From positions 1-64,000 of the forward strand of contig CAZDCK010000007.1 in assembly GCA_964503965.1 (NCBI GenBank): a stretch of DNA of 64,000 nucleotides. The letters run 5' to 3'. Shown one piece after another: positions 51,791-60,524 of this stretch. How positions within the stretch are numbered: position 1 is the first letter of the stretch; each line of letters starts with the position of its first letter. This DNA comes from Eutrophocola sp964503965 (GTDB lineage: Bacteria > Pseudomonadota > Gammaproteobacteria > Pseudomonadales > Pseudohongiellaceae). A program made the translations under genes and the position numbers. The notes beneath the pieces were generated by a model. That model was given only the letters and a program-made list of their open reading frames with translations, had not been told where the DNA came from and did no database searches.

Positions 51791-54226
51791 ATGGATAACC
51801 AGGACATGCCATCCACCGACAATTCATTGCCATTTCTGCCGCTCAGAGGGGTTGTTGTATATCCGCAGATTGTGCATCCGCTTTTTGTAGCACGGGAGAA
51901 ATCGATTCGTGCGCTTAAAGCTGCCATGGCGGGCGACAAGAAAGTAGTGCTCGCAGCCCAGAAAGAGCACTCTGAAGATGAACCCGGCAAGAAAGATGTC
52001 TTTACTATTGGTACTGTGGCTTCGGTGTTGCAGCTCATGCACGTCAATGACGGCACGGTCAAAGTGCTTGTGGAAGGTGTGGAGAGGGTGCAGATCAAAA
52101 ATCTCCATACTAATGATGACTATTACAAGGCTGATACTGTCAGGTTATCCGGCAGTACGGTGGAAGAAAAAGATTCCGAGATTCTGGTCAGGTCACTTCT
52201 GTCCCAGTTCGATCAATACGTCCAGCTCAGCAAGAAAATCTCTCCCGAGGTGCTGACCTCCATCACCAGTATCGATGATCCCAGTCGCCTGGTGGATACC
52301 ATTGCTACGCATATGTCTTTGCAGCTCCAGGAAAAACAGAACATCCTGGAACTGGCAAACCTCAAGGCGCGTATTGAACACCTGATGTCATTGATTGAAG
52401 CAGAAATTGATATTTTCCAGGTTGAAAAGCGTATCCGTGGGCGGGTAAAAAAACAGATGGAGAAAAGCCAGCGCGAGTATTACCTCAATGAACAAATGAA
52501 GGCCATCCAGAAAGAAATGGGTGAGCTGGATGATGTTCCAAATGAGACAGAGGAGCTCAAGCAGAAAATTGATGATGCCGGTATGACCAAGGATGCCAAG
52601 GAAAAGGCCATGGCAGAATTGAATAAGCTGAAAATGATGTCACCAATGTCCTCAGAGGCCTCTGTTGTCAGGACTTATCTGGACTGGATGATCAGTGTGC
52701 CCTGGAAGAAAAAATCTAAGATTCGTACCGACCTGTCGAAGGCTGAAGAGATTCTTGATGATGATCATTACGGTCTCAAGGAGGTCAAGGAAAGGATCGT
52801 AGAATATCTTGCAGTGCAGGGACGGGTAAAAAAGCTAAAGGGGCCGATTCTTTGTCTTGTCGGGCCTCCTGGTGTAGGTAAAACCTCTCTGGGTGAGTCT
52901 GTTGCCAGAGCAACTGGCAGGAAGTTTGTTCGAATGGCGCTGGGTGGTGTCAGGGATGAAGCTGAAATCCGTGGTCACCGTCGCACCTACATTGGCTCAC
53001 TTCCAGGCAAGGTTCTGCAGAAAATGTCCAAGGTAGGCGTTAGGAATCCTCTTGTTCTCCTTGATGAGGTAGACAAAATGGGGATGGATCACCGTGGCGA
53101 CCCTGCAGCAGCTCTGCTCGAAGTTCTCGATCCGGAGCAGAATCACAGTTTTAACGATCATTACCTCGAAGTGGATTATGATCTCAGTGATGTCATGTTT
53201 ATCTGCACTTCAAACTCCATGAATATACCGGAAGCTCTTCTGGACAGAATGGAAGTGATAAGGCTTCCTGGTTATACGGAAGATGAAAAGCTCAATATTG
53301 CCAGCCGCTATCTTGTTCCTAAACAAATGGTCAACAATGGTCTCAAAAAAGATGAAGTAGAGATCAGTGAAGAAGCAATTGTGCAATTGATCAGACACTA
53401 CACACGCGAAGCAGGTGTGCGAGGACTTGAACGTGAGATTGCAAAAATATGCCGAAAAATTGTAAAGGAACATGCACTTGAGAAAAATGAAGTTCGTGTT
53501 GTTGTAAAAGCTGACGATGTCGAAAAATATGCTGGTGTCCAGAAATATGACTTTGGCAGGGTAGAAGAAGTTGATGCCATTGGTCAGGTGAATGGACTGG
53601 CCTGGACCCAGGTGGGTGGTGAGCTGCTCACCATTGAAGCTGTAGCTACTCCCGGCAAAGGGAAGACAACTATGACAGGTTCTCTTGGCGACGTCATGCA
53701 GGAGTCAATTCAGGCCGCCCTGACAGTTGTCAGAAGTCGTTCTGGGACACTTGGCTTAAAGGAAAACTTCAATGAAAACAGTGATCTACACGTGCATGTG
53801 CCTGAAGGGGCTACACCAAAAGATGGTCCCAGTGCAGGTATAGGCATGTGTACAGCATTGGTGTCAGTACTCACCGGTATACCGGTACGTAAAGATGTTG
53901 CCATGACCGGTGAAATAACATTACGTGGCCAGGTACTACCCATTGGTGGTCTGAAGGAAAAGCTCCTGGCCGCCCATCGGGGAGATATCAAGACAGTAAT
54001 CATTCCCAAAGAAAATGAAAGAGACCTGAAGGAAATTCCGGATAACATAAAAGCTGATTTGGATATCAGGCCGGTTAAATGGATTGATGATGTTCTTGAA
54101 ATTGCCTTGACCTGTATGCCTGAACCGACAGAAGAGTCGAAATCTCAATCACTTGAAAAAGAATCTTCAAAAAGTAATGAGACTGACGTCAAGGAAAAAC
54201 GGAAAAAAACTATAAATACGCACTAG
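51791..54226 (+). CDS. lon: ATP-dependent Lon protease
   Basis: An 811-residue LonA. The N-terminal substrate-binding domain begins PLRGVVVYPQIVHPLFV. A coiled coil, then the AAA+ module follow, with Walker A GPPGVGKTSLG and Walker B LVLLDEVDKMG. The C-terminal protease domain has catalytic Ser681 (KDGPSAGIGM) and Lys724 (GGLKEKLL), the same spacing as E. coli Ser679/Lys722. The last 30 residues are a charged, Ser/Lys-rich extension. It degrades misfolded and regulatory proteins. Confidence 0.97.
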   Translation: MDNQDMPSTDNSLPFLPLRGVVVYPQIVHPLFVAREKSIRALKAAMAGDKKVVLAAQKEHSEDEPGKKDVFTIGTVASVLQLMHVNDGTVKVLVEGVERVQIKNLHTNDDYYKADTVRLSGSTVEEKDSEILVRSLLSQFDQYVQLSKKISPEVLTSITSIDDPSRLVDTIATHMSLQLQEKQNILELANLKARIEHLMSLIEAEIDIFQVEKRIRGRVKKQMEKSQREYYLNEQMKAIQKEMGELDDVPNETEELKQKIDDAGMTKDAKEKAMAELNKLKMMSPMSSEASVVRTYLDWMISVPWKKKSKIRTDLSKAEEILDDDHYGLKEVKERIVEYLAVQGRVKKLKGPILCLVGPPGVGKTSLGESVARATGRKFVRMALGGVRDEAEIRGHRRTYIGSLPGKVLQKMSKVGVRNPLVLLDEVDKMGMDHRGDPAAALLEVLDPEQNHSFNDHYLEVDYDLSDVMFICTSNSMNIPEALLDRMEVIRLPGYTEDEKLNIASRYLVPKQMVNNGLKKDEVEISEEAIVQLIRHYTREAGVRGLEREIAKICRKIVKEHALEKNEVRVVVKADDVEKYAGVQKYDFGRVEEVDAIGQVNGLAWTQVGGELLTIEAVATPGKGKTTMTGSLGDVMQESIQAALTVVRSRSGTLGLKENFNENSDLHVHVPEGATPKDGPSAGIGMCTALVSVLTGIPVRKDVAMTGEITLRGQVLPIGGLKEKLLAAHRGDIKTVIIPKENERDLKEIPDNIKADLDIRPVKWIDDVLEIALTCMPEPTEESKSQSLEKESSKSNETDVKEKRKKTINTH

Positions 54227-54241
54227 AAAAGCTGCTATTTC

Positions 54242-54271
54242 TTGACATTCTCGCGAGACAGTTGGTATAAA
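54242..54271 (+). promoter_or_regulatory. Probable sigma-70 promoter of hupB with an internal palindrome
   Basis: TTGACA (54242-54247) and TATAAA (54266-54271) are separated by 18 bases. A perfect 10-bp palindrome TCTCGCGAGA occupies 54249-54258 inside the spacer. The site is 200 bases upstream of the hupB start and follows the lon stop. Confidence 0.65.
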
Positions 54272-54471
54272 GCTATTGTCTCAATAACTGACAAAACTGC
54301 TTCCGATACTGTGTGGGACCAAATTTGTGTAGTGTCAGTTAGGGCGGAAAAAGCAGTTGCACAAACCCGTTGTTAACTAGAAAATTCGCTTAACGTTTCA
54401 AAGTCTGGCTACACAGTTAAAGAATACTTTAAATAACCTGAACCTAAAACAAATCATAAGAAGGGGATACC

Positions 54472-54747
54472 GTGAATAAATCAGAATTAATAGATGCTGT
54501 TGCTGAAAAAGCAGATCTTCCAAAAGCAGCTGCTGCCCGTGCCATTGATGCGATGACAGACGCCATTGCTGACTCCCTCAAAGGTGGTAGCTCAGTTTCA
54601 TTGGTCGGCTTTGGTTCTTTCAATGTCAAGGATCGTCCAGCTCGGACCGGTCGTAATCCGCAGACTGGCGCACCGATCCAGATTTCTGCAGCGAAGGTAC
54701 CTTCTTTTAAAGCTGGTAAGGCACTGAAAGACGCAGTTAATTCCTGA
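54472..54747 (+). CDS. hupB: DNA-binding protein HU-beta
   Basis: A 91-residue HU protein starting NKSELIDAVAEKADLPKAAAARAIDAM and containing LVGFGSFNVKDRPARTGRNPQTG, the DNA-binding arm. It bends and compacts DNA. The start is GTG 54472 with AAGGGG upstream. Its own promoter and a terminator (54795-54827) suggest mainly monocistronic expression. Confidence 0.96.
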   Translation: MNKSELIDAVAEKADLPKAAAARAIDAMTDAIADSLKGGSSVSLVGFGSFNVKDRPARTGRNPQTGAPIQISAAKVPSFKAGKALKDAVNS

Positions 54748-54794
54748 TATAATCCGGCTCCGTAACAGGGGCCGTTTTACAGGATAACTCCTTA

Positions 54795-54827
54795 AGAGGG
54801 CGCATCTATGATGCGCCTTCTGTTTTT
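54795..54827 (+). terminator. Intrinsic terminator after hupB
   Basis: GGCGCAT (54799-54805) pairs with ATGCGCC (54811-54817). The stem extends by four more pairs, one of them G-U, out to 54795 and 54821. GTTTTT follows. Confidence 0.85.
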
Positions 54828-54923
54828 GGGAGAACCCGGTTCTCTATTTGTTATGTTCACCGGTACCTGGAAACAGGTAATAACTGGGAACTTGGATACT
54901 TTTACATAGTCTGGTAATTGGAA

Positions 54924-56810
54924 ATGCTTCAAAAAATTCGTGATAACAGCCAGGGTACAGCTGCCAAAATATTTGTCTGGTTCATCATCGTGGTCTTCGG
55001 TGCCTGGGGTGCGAGCACCATCGTTTCCAGCGTCATTAATGCAACCCCGGTGGTTTCGGTTAATGGCGAGGAAATTGACGAACTGGAAGTAGAGAGGAAT
55101 GCCCAGCTCAAGATGCAGGAATATCTGGAGGCCCAGGGACCAGATGCTGATCTTTCCGGTATTGATGAAGAACTCATCAGGGAAGCCGCTATCAGTGAAT
55201 TGATCCAGAGGAAGCTATTGCTTCAGTATGCAGAGCAAACCGGCATGGTGATTTCTTCTCGCGCCATTGATCGTAGTATTGCCCAGACACCAGATTTTCA
55301 GGTGGATGGTGTGTTTAACGGTGAGCGTGCCCAGATGCTGCTGCAAAGTATGGGTTATACACCAAATTCCTATCGTTCAGCGCTTGCTACTGAAGGAGTG
55401 ATTAATCAGACTTCGTTTGCCTACGGTTTATCTGGCTTTACAACCAGAAAAGAGCTTGAGCATTTGGCTGCCCTGGTCAACCAGACACGGGATATACGCT
55501 ATATCCTGATTAATCTGGGCAGTGAACTGGATAATATCGAAATCCAGGAAGAGGACATCCAGAATTATTACACTGAAAATGAGAAGTCTTTTATACTGGA
55601 AGAGCAGGTTTCCCTTGAATACCTGGAACTGGACAAGGAAGAGATTTTTGATGAGGTGACGGTGACGGAAGAACAGATCCGTCAGCGTTATGATGAGGAA
55701 CAGCTGGAATACCAGTCCCAGATAGAACGCCGAGCATCTCATATCCTCCTTGAAGCATTTGATGATGCAGATTATGACGAGGCCATGTCTCAGGCAACCG
55801 AACTCAAACAGCGCATCGATGATGGTGAAAGCTTTGAAGAGCTCGCTGCAGAATTCTCAAATGACCTTGGTTCCGCTGCAGATGGGGGTGACGTGGGGTA
55901 TACAACGGGTGATACCTTTGTCGAGCCTTTTGAACAAGCGTTGTTAAGCCTTGATGTCGGTGAAGTATCTGCACCGGTTCGTACAGAGTTTGGTGTTCAC
56001 CTGATCAAACTGACCGAGCGAAGTGAGTCCGAAATTGAAACCTTTGAAGACGCCAGAGAGCGTCTTGAACGTGATCTGAAGACTGCACAGGTAGATACGA
56101 TTTTTTTGGCTCGCCAGGAAGAACTGGGTAATCTCGCCTTTGAGTCTTTTGATCTTGCCGATCCGGCCGAAATCATGGGGCTTGAAATCCAGACCACGGG
56201 ATTGTTTGGCCGCTCTGGGGGTACCGGAATAGCAGCGAACCAGGATGTCATCAATTCGGGCTTCAGTCAGGAAGTGCTTCTGGACGGACTAAACAGCAAC
56301 CTCATTGCCATCACGCCTTCACGCAGCGTTGTGATCCGGGTAAAGGAGCACAATCAGCCGGAAATTCAGCCACTGGAGAGTGTTCGTGGAGAAATAGAAG
56401 TCATGCTGCGTTTTGACAAAATTCGGGATATGTCTATTGACCTGGGTGAAACGATTGTCTCCTCAATAAATAATGGCCAGAATATTGACACGCTACTGGA
56501 GACCCAGAATCTCAGCTGGAACCAGATTTCCGAGCTTGAAAGGACCAATCCAGCATTGCCCCCTGAACTTGTCGCCAATGTGTTTGAAATGGATACGCCA
56601 GCTGATGGCGAGACTTCTGTTGAAGGCTTTGAATTAGCCACCGGTGACTATGTTGTGGTTGAACTACAGCAGGTCAATGACGGCATAATCGAGGATTTTG
56701 AGGAAGCTGAACTGGAAAGTCTCCAGGACTTCCTGGCCCAGCAGTCAGCCAACGCAGAATTTCAGGCCCTGGTGATGGGCATGCAGGAAAGGGCAGAGAT
56801 CGAAAGATAG
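54924..56810 (+). CDS. ppiD: Peptidyl-prolyl cis-trans isomerase D (periplasmic folding factor)
   Basis: A 628-residue inner-membrane-anchored folding factor. A short cytoplasmic start is followed by one transmembrane helix (IFVWFIIVVFGAWG, about residues 15-35). A SurA-N-like domain, a parvulin (PPIC) domain from about 270 (ERRASHILLEAF ... GGDVGYTTGDTFVEPFEQALLSL) and a C-terminal SurA-like region follow. It helps folding of exported outer-membrane proteins. ATG 54924 begins MLQKIRDNSQG as in pseudomonads; an alternative TTG at 54918 adds two residues. Confidence 0.95.
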   Translation: MLQKIRDNSQGTAAKIFVWFIIVVFGAWGASTIVSSVINATPVVSVNGEEIDELEVERNAQLKMQEYLEAQGPDADLSGIDEELIREAAISELIQRKLLLQYAEQTGMVISSRAIDRSIAQTPDFQVDGVFNGERAQMLLQSMGYTPNSYRSALATEGVINQTSFAYGLSGFTTRKELEHLAALVNQTRDIRYILINLGSELDNIEIQEEDIQNYYTENEKSFILEEQVSLEYLELDKEEIFDEVTVTEEQIRQRYDEEQLEYQSQIERRASHILLEAFDDADYDEAMSQATELKQRIDDGESFEELAAEFSNDLGSAADGGDVGYTTGDTFVEPFEQALLSLDVGEVSAPVRTEFGVHLIKLTERSESEIETFEDARERLERDLKTAQVDTIFLARQEELGNLAFESFDLADPAEIMGLEIQTTGLFGRSGGTGIAANQDVINSGFSQEVLLDGLNSNLIAITPSRSVVIRVKEHNQPEIQPLESVRGEIEVMLRFDKIRDMSIDLGETIVSSINNGQNIDTLLETQNLSWNQISELERTNPALPPELVANVFEMDTPADGETSVEGFELATGDYVVVELQQVNDGIIEDFEEAELESLQDFLAQQSANAEFQALVMGMQERAEIER

Positions 56811-56822
56811 TTTGTCAGAAAG

Positions 56823-56849
56823 CCCGGATAAAATATCCGGGTTTTTTTT
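56823..56849 (+). terminator. Intrinsic terminator after ppiD
   Basis: The 8-bp perfect stem CCCGGATA (56823-56830) / TATCCGGG (56834-56841) with an AAA loop is followed by eight T. Confidence 0.92.
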
Positions 56850-57044
56850 GCCTGCCTGGTACCAACCTTGTTCAATCACCTCTGGCATCGACAAAACAGG
56901 AGCATACTATTGGCTGTCACTGAATTGAGGCAATGATTAACTGACCTCGTCATTTGACTTATAGGAATGACAAATCATTGTTTTTTCCCGAGCTATCGAC
57001 ATAATAGATCCTGGCATCCGCTATCAGTAATAAGAGTAATTGTT

Positions 57045-58667
57045 GTGGCTAAAAATATACGTTTCATCATCTGCTTTTCCCTTGCACTTCTTGCATCATG
57101 CGGTAGTCCAGATGCGACACGCGTGGAAAGTGGTAACCGGGACGGGGTGCTGCATTTCGGCAATGGTACCGAGCCCCAGGGCCTTGATCCCCATATCGTC
57201 ACTGGCGTTCCCGAACACCATATAATCAGCGCAATCTTTGAAGGCCTGGTTACCAAGAATCCCGAAACCCTGGAACCCGAACCTGGTGTGGCCCAAAGCT
57301 GGGATATTAGCGAGGATGGCCGTATATACACTTTTCATCTCAGGGAAAATGCGAAGTGGAGTAATGGCGAAACGGTAACCGCTGAGGATTTTCGCTGGTC
57401 GTGGGAGAGGGCGCTGAATCCGGCATTGGGGAGTCTGTATAACTATATGTTCTTCCCCATTGTAAATGCCGAGGCTTATGCCAATGGCGATCTTGAGGAT
57501 TTCAGTCAAGTGGGGGTGAAGGTGCTCGATGAATTCACCCTTGAAGTAAGCCTGAATGAGCCTACCCCGTTTATACTGCAATTATTCGATCACTACAGTA
57601 CCTTTCCTGTCCATCCGGAAACAGTTCTTGCCTTTGGCGCACCCTCTGACCGCTTTTCCCAGTGGTCCCGTGAAGGCAATATCGTCACTAATGGTCCCTT
57701 TATGCTGACCGAGTGGCAGGTAAACTCCCATATCCGAGTGGAAAAGTCGCCACTGTACTGGGATGCCGACAGGGTCAAGCTGAATGCTATTGTCTACTAT
57801 CCTACAGAAAACATTGTCACCGAGGAGAGGATGTTTCGTGATGGTCAGCTCCATTTCACCAATGATGTGCCATTGGACAAGATACCGGTCTACAAGGCGG
57901 AGCAGCCGGAACTCATTACTATCGCTCCTTATCTGGGTACCTACTATTACCTGATTAACACAAACAGGGCCCCATTTGATGATGTCAGGGTCAGAAAAGC
58001 CCTTTCCATGGCAATTGACAGGGAACTACTTGCTGAAACGGTTATGGAAGGCATCGTACTACCTGCATATGCACTGGTTCCTCCGGGTACTTTGGGCTAT
58101 CAGCCCCCTGCAACGTTCAGTTATGACCTGGAAGAGGCCCGGGAACTGTTGGCTGAAGCAGGCTACCCGAACGGAGAAGGCTTTCCCGAAGTCGAAATCC
58201 TGTATAACACCCAGGAAAGCCACCGCAAAATAGCTGTTGCCATCCAGCAAATGTGGACGCAGGCACTGGGCATTTCGTCGACTCCCATGAACAAGGAGTG
58301 GAAGGTGTATCTTGATGCCACTGATAACGGCAATTATGATATTTCACGCCGTGGCTGGATTGGTGATTACGTTGATCCCAATACGTTTCTGGATATGATG
58401 ATTACGGATGGGGGAAATAATAAAACGGGATTCAGTGACACCCGCTATGATGAAATTATTCTTCGTGAAGCCCCCAAAAAGCTTGATCAGGAAGAACGCT
58501 TCGCCCTTTACAGGGAAGCTGAAACCATCTTGATGGAACAGATGCCTATCATTCCAGTATACACCTATGTGAGTAAACACCTGATCGTACCAAGTCTTAG
58601 AGGATTGCCAGCGAACATAATGGATTACTATAACTGGAAATATGTTTATCTGGATCCGGCGCATTAG
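57045..58667 (+). CDS. oppA: Oligopeptide ABC transporter substrate-binding lipoprotein (OppA family)
   Basis: A 540-residue family-5 solute-binding protein. GTG 57045 begins AKNIRFIICFSLALLASCGS, a lipoprotein signal with lipobox LASC. FGNGTEPQGLDPHIVTG and the GWIGDYVDPNTFLDMM and DMMITDGGNNKTGFSDTRYD segments are typical of OppA/MppA. It captures peptides in the periplasm for the permeases encoded downstream. The reading frame is open to 56967, but those residues are not a signal peptide. It is 15 bases upstream of oppB. Confidence 0.92.
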   Translation: MAKNIRFIICFSLALLASCGSPDATRVESGNRDGVLHFGNGTEPQGLDPHIVTGVPEHHIISAIFEGLVTKNPETLEPEPGVAQSWDISEDGRIYTFHLRENAKWSNGETVTAEDFRWSWERALNPALGSLYNYMFFPIVNAEAYANGDLEDFSQVGVKVLDEFTLEVSLNEPTPFILQLFDHYSTFPVHPETVLAFGAPSDRFSQWSREGNIVTNGPFMLTEWQVNSHIRVEKSPLYWDADRVKLNAIVYYPTENIVTEERMFRDGQLHFTNDVPLDKIPVYKAEQPELITIAPYLGTYYYLINTNRAPFDDVRVRKALSMAIDRELLAETVMEGIVLPAYALVPPGTLGYQPPATFSYDLEEARELLAEAGYPNGEGFPEVEILYNTQESHRKIAVAIQQMWTQALGISSTPMNKEWKVYLDATDNGNYDISRRGWIGDYVDPNTFLDMMITDGGNNKTGFSDTRYDEIILREAPKKLDQEERFALYREAETILMEQMPIIPVYTYVSKHLIVPSLRGLPANIMDYYNWKYVYLDPAH

Positions 58668-58682
58668 GGCAAAACAACAGTT

Positions 58683-59612
58683 ATGTGGCGATTCATCGGA
58701 TTTCGGACCCTCCAATCCATCCCTGTAATTCTGGCGGTAATCACGGTTACCTTTTTTCTTGTCAGGGCCGCTCCGGGTGGACCGTTCTCCAATGAAAAGG
58801 CCGTTTCTCCCCAGGTGCAGGCGGCCCTTGAGGCCCAATACAGGCTGGATCAGCCGCCAATGCAGCAATATGTTTCCTACCTCGTAGATCTGGTCAGCGG
58901 GGATATGGGACCCTCATTTTACTATCCCGGGCGCAGGGTCGATGAACTCATTCTTCAGGGCTTGCCTATCACGGCCGAACTTGGCCTGTATGCCCTGATA
59001 ATAGCCGTGCTTATCGGAACGGTGTCAGGAATCTTCGCCGCACTGCGGCCCAATACCCTGCAGGACTATGTGCCCATGAGTATTGCCATGGTGGGAATCT
59101 GCATGCCTTCGTTTCTGCTGGGGCCGACACTTGTTCTGGTGTTCGGCATCTGGCTTGACTGGCTTCCTGTGAGTGGCTGGGGTGCTGGTCCGGGTGACAA
59201 GATTTTACCCAGTATTACCCTCGGTGCCATGTATGCAGCTTATATTGCGCGTCTGAGTCGTTCTGGCATGCTCGAAGTGATGACCCAGGACTACCTGCGC
59301 ACTGCAAGGGCAAAAGGTTTGCCGGAACATATTGTCATTCTCAAGCATGCGCTCAGAGGGGGATTGCTCCCCGTAGTGAGTTACCTGGGGCCTGCCTTTG
59401 CGGCCTTACTTAGCGGCTCTTTCGTGGTGGAAACTATTTTCCAAATACCTGGACTTGGCCGGTTCTACATCCAGGCGGCGTTTAACCGGGACTACACCAT
59501 GATTCTGGGCACGACCGTTTTTCTGTCGACACTCATTGTCGTGTTCAATCTTTTATCCGACATCATTGCCGCGTGGCTTAATCCCCGGCTTCGGTATCAG
59601 TTCAGGAAGTAG
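58683..59612 (+). CDS. oppB: Oligopeptide ABC transporter permease OppB
   Basis: A 309-residue permease with six helices. The N-terminal helix reads LQSIPVILAVITVTFFLVRAAPGGPF. The EAA-loop segment is YLRTARAKGLPEHIVILKHALRGGLLPVV, and the family ending FQIPGLGRFYIQAAFNRDY. It forms half of the transmembrane channel. Start ATG 58683 is 15 bases after oppA. Confidence 0.93.
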   Translation: MWRFIGFRTLQSIPVILAVITVTFFLVRAAPGGPFSNEKAVSPQVQAALEAQYRLDQPPMQQYVSYLVDLVSGDMGPSFYYPGRRVDELILQGLPITAELGLYALIIAVLIGTVSGIFAALRPNTLQDYVPMSIAMVGICMPSFLLGPTLVLVFGIWLDWLPVSGWGAGPGDKILPSITLGAMYAAYIARLSRSGMLEVMTQDYLRTARAKGLPEHIVILKHALRGGLLPVVSYLGPAFAALLSGSFVVETIFQIPGLGRFYIQAAFNRDYTMILGTTVFLSTLIVVFNLLSDIIAAWLNPRLRYQFRK

Positions 59613-59626
59613 GGCGGGAATTATTT

Positions 59627-60520
59627 GTGACCCAGAATAGTACAATCACCAGCCTTGATAACGCTGTCCCGAAAGGTACCTCCCTTTGGGATGATGCCCT
59701 GCACCGCCTGCGTAAAAACAGGCTGGCCATGGTCGGATTGATTTATCTGGTCTTTATCCTTGTGATATGCCTCTTGACCCCGTGGATCGCCCCTTATGGC
59801 TATGAAGAGCAGAATCTGCGTCTTGGTGCCAGTGCACCTTCTGCGGAACATTGGCTAGGTACCGACACCTTTGGTCGTGACTTGCTTACGCGGATTCTCT
59901 ACGGTGGCAGGGTTTCTCTGCTGGTAGGCTTTATCGCCACGTCGGTTGCCCTGGTCATCGGTGTTACGTATGGCGCTATAGCTGGTTATGCCGGTGGTAA
60001 AGTCGACAATATCTTGATGCGGCTGGTGGATATTCTCTATGCCTTGCCTTTCATGATTTTCATCATTCTGCTCATGGTGGTCTTCGGTCGAAATCTTTTT
60101 CTGCTTTTCCTCGCCATTGGAGCGGTGGAATGGCTCGTGATGGCCCGTATCGTGCGTGGACAGGTGCAGAGTTTACGCCAGCAGGAATATGTCGAGGCCG
60201 CCATGTCGCTCGGGCTCTCACCAGCAGCCATCATATTTCGTCACCTGATTCCAAATGCGCTTGGCCCGGTGATTGTCTATACCACACTGACTATTCCCAA
60301 TGTCATGCTGCTGGAAGCCTTTCTGAGCTTTCTCGGTCTTGGGATCCAGCCACCTGAATCCTCCTGGGGGCTTCTGATTTCATATGGGGTTGAGACCATG
60401 GAGGAATATCCCTGGCTGCTTATTTACCCAGGCCTTGCACTTACGCTGACGCTATTTGCCCTTAATTTCCTTGGTGATGGTCTCAGGGATGCCCTGGACG
60501 TCAAGGCATCGAAGGATTAA
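59627..60520 (+). CDS. oppC: Oligopeptide ABC transporter permease OppC
   Basis: A 297-residue permease. The N-terminal region ends DALHRLRKNRLAMVGLIYL. HWLGTDTFGRDLLTRILYGGRVSL is the family signature and EAAMSLGLSPAAIIFRHLIPNALGPV the ATPase-coupling EAA loop. It pairs with OppB. The start is GTG 59627. The last residues end DGLRDALDVKASKD, as typical. The downstream ATPase gene starts four bases after the stop. Confidence 0.93.
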   Translation: MTQNSTITSLDNAVPKGTSLWDDALHRLRKNRLAMVGLIYLVFILVICLLTPWIAPYGYEEQNLRLGASAPSAEHWLGTDTFGRDLLTRILYGGRVSLLVGFIATSVALVIGVTYGAIAGYAGGKVDNILMRLVDILYALPFMIFIILLMVVFGRNLFLLFLAIGAVEWLVMARIVRGQVQSLRQQEYVEAAMSLGLSPAAIIFRHLIPNALGPVIVYTTLTIPNVMLLEAFLSFLGLGIQPPESSWGLLISYGVETMEEYPWLLIYPGLALTLTLFALNFLGDGLRDALDVKASKD

Positions 60521-60524
60521 CCGT

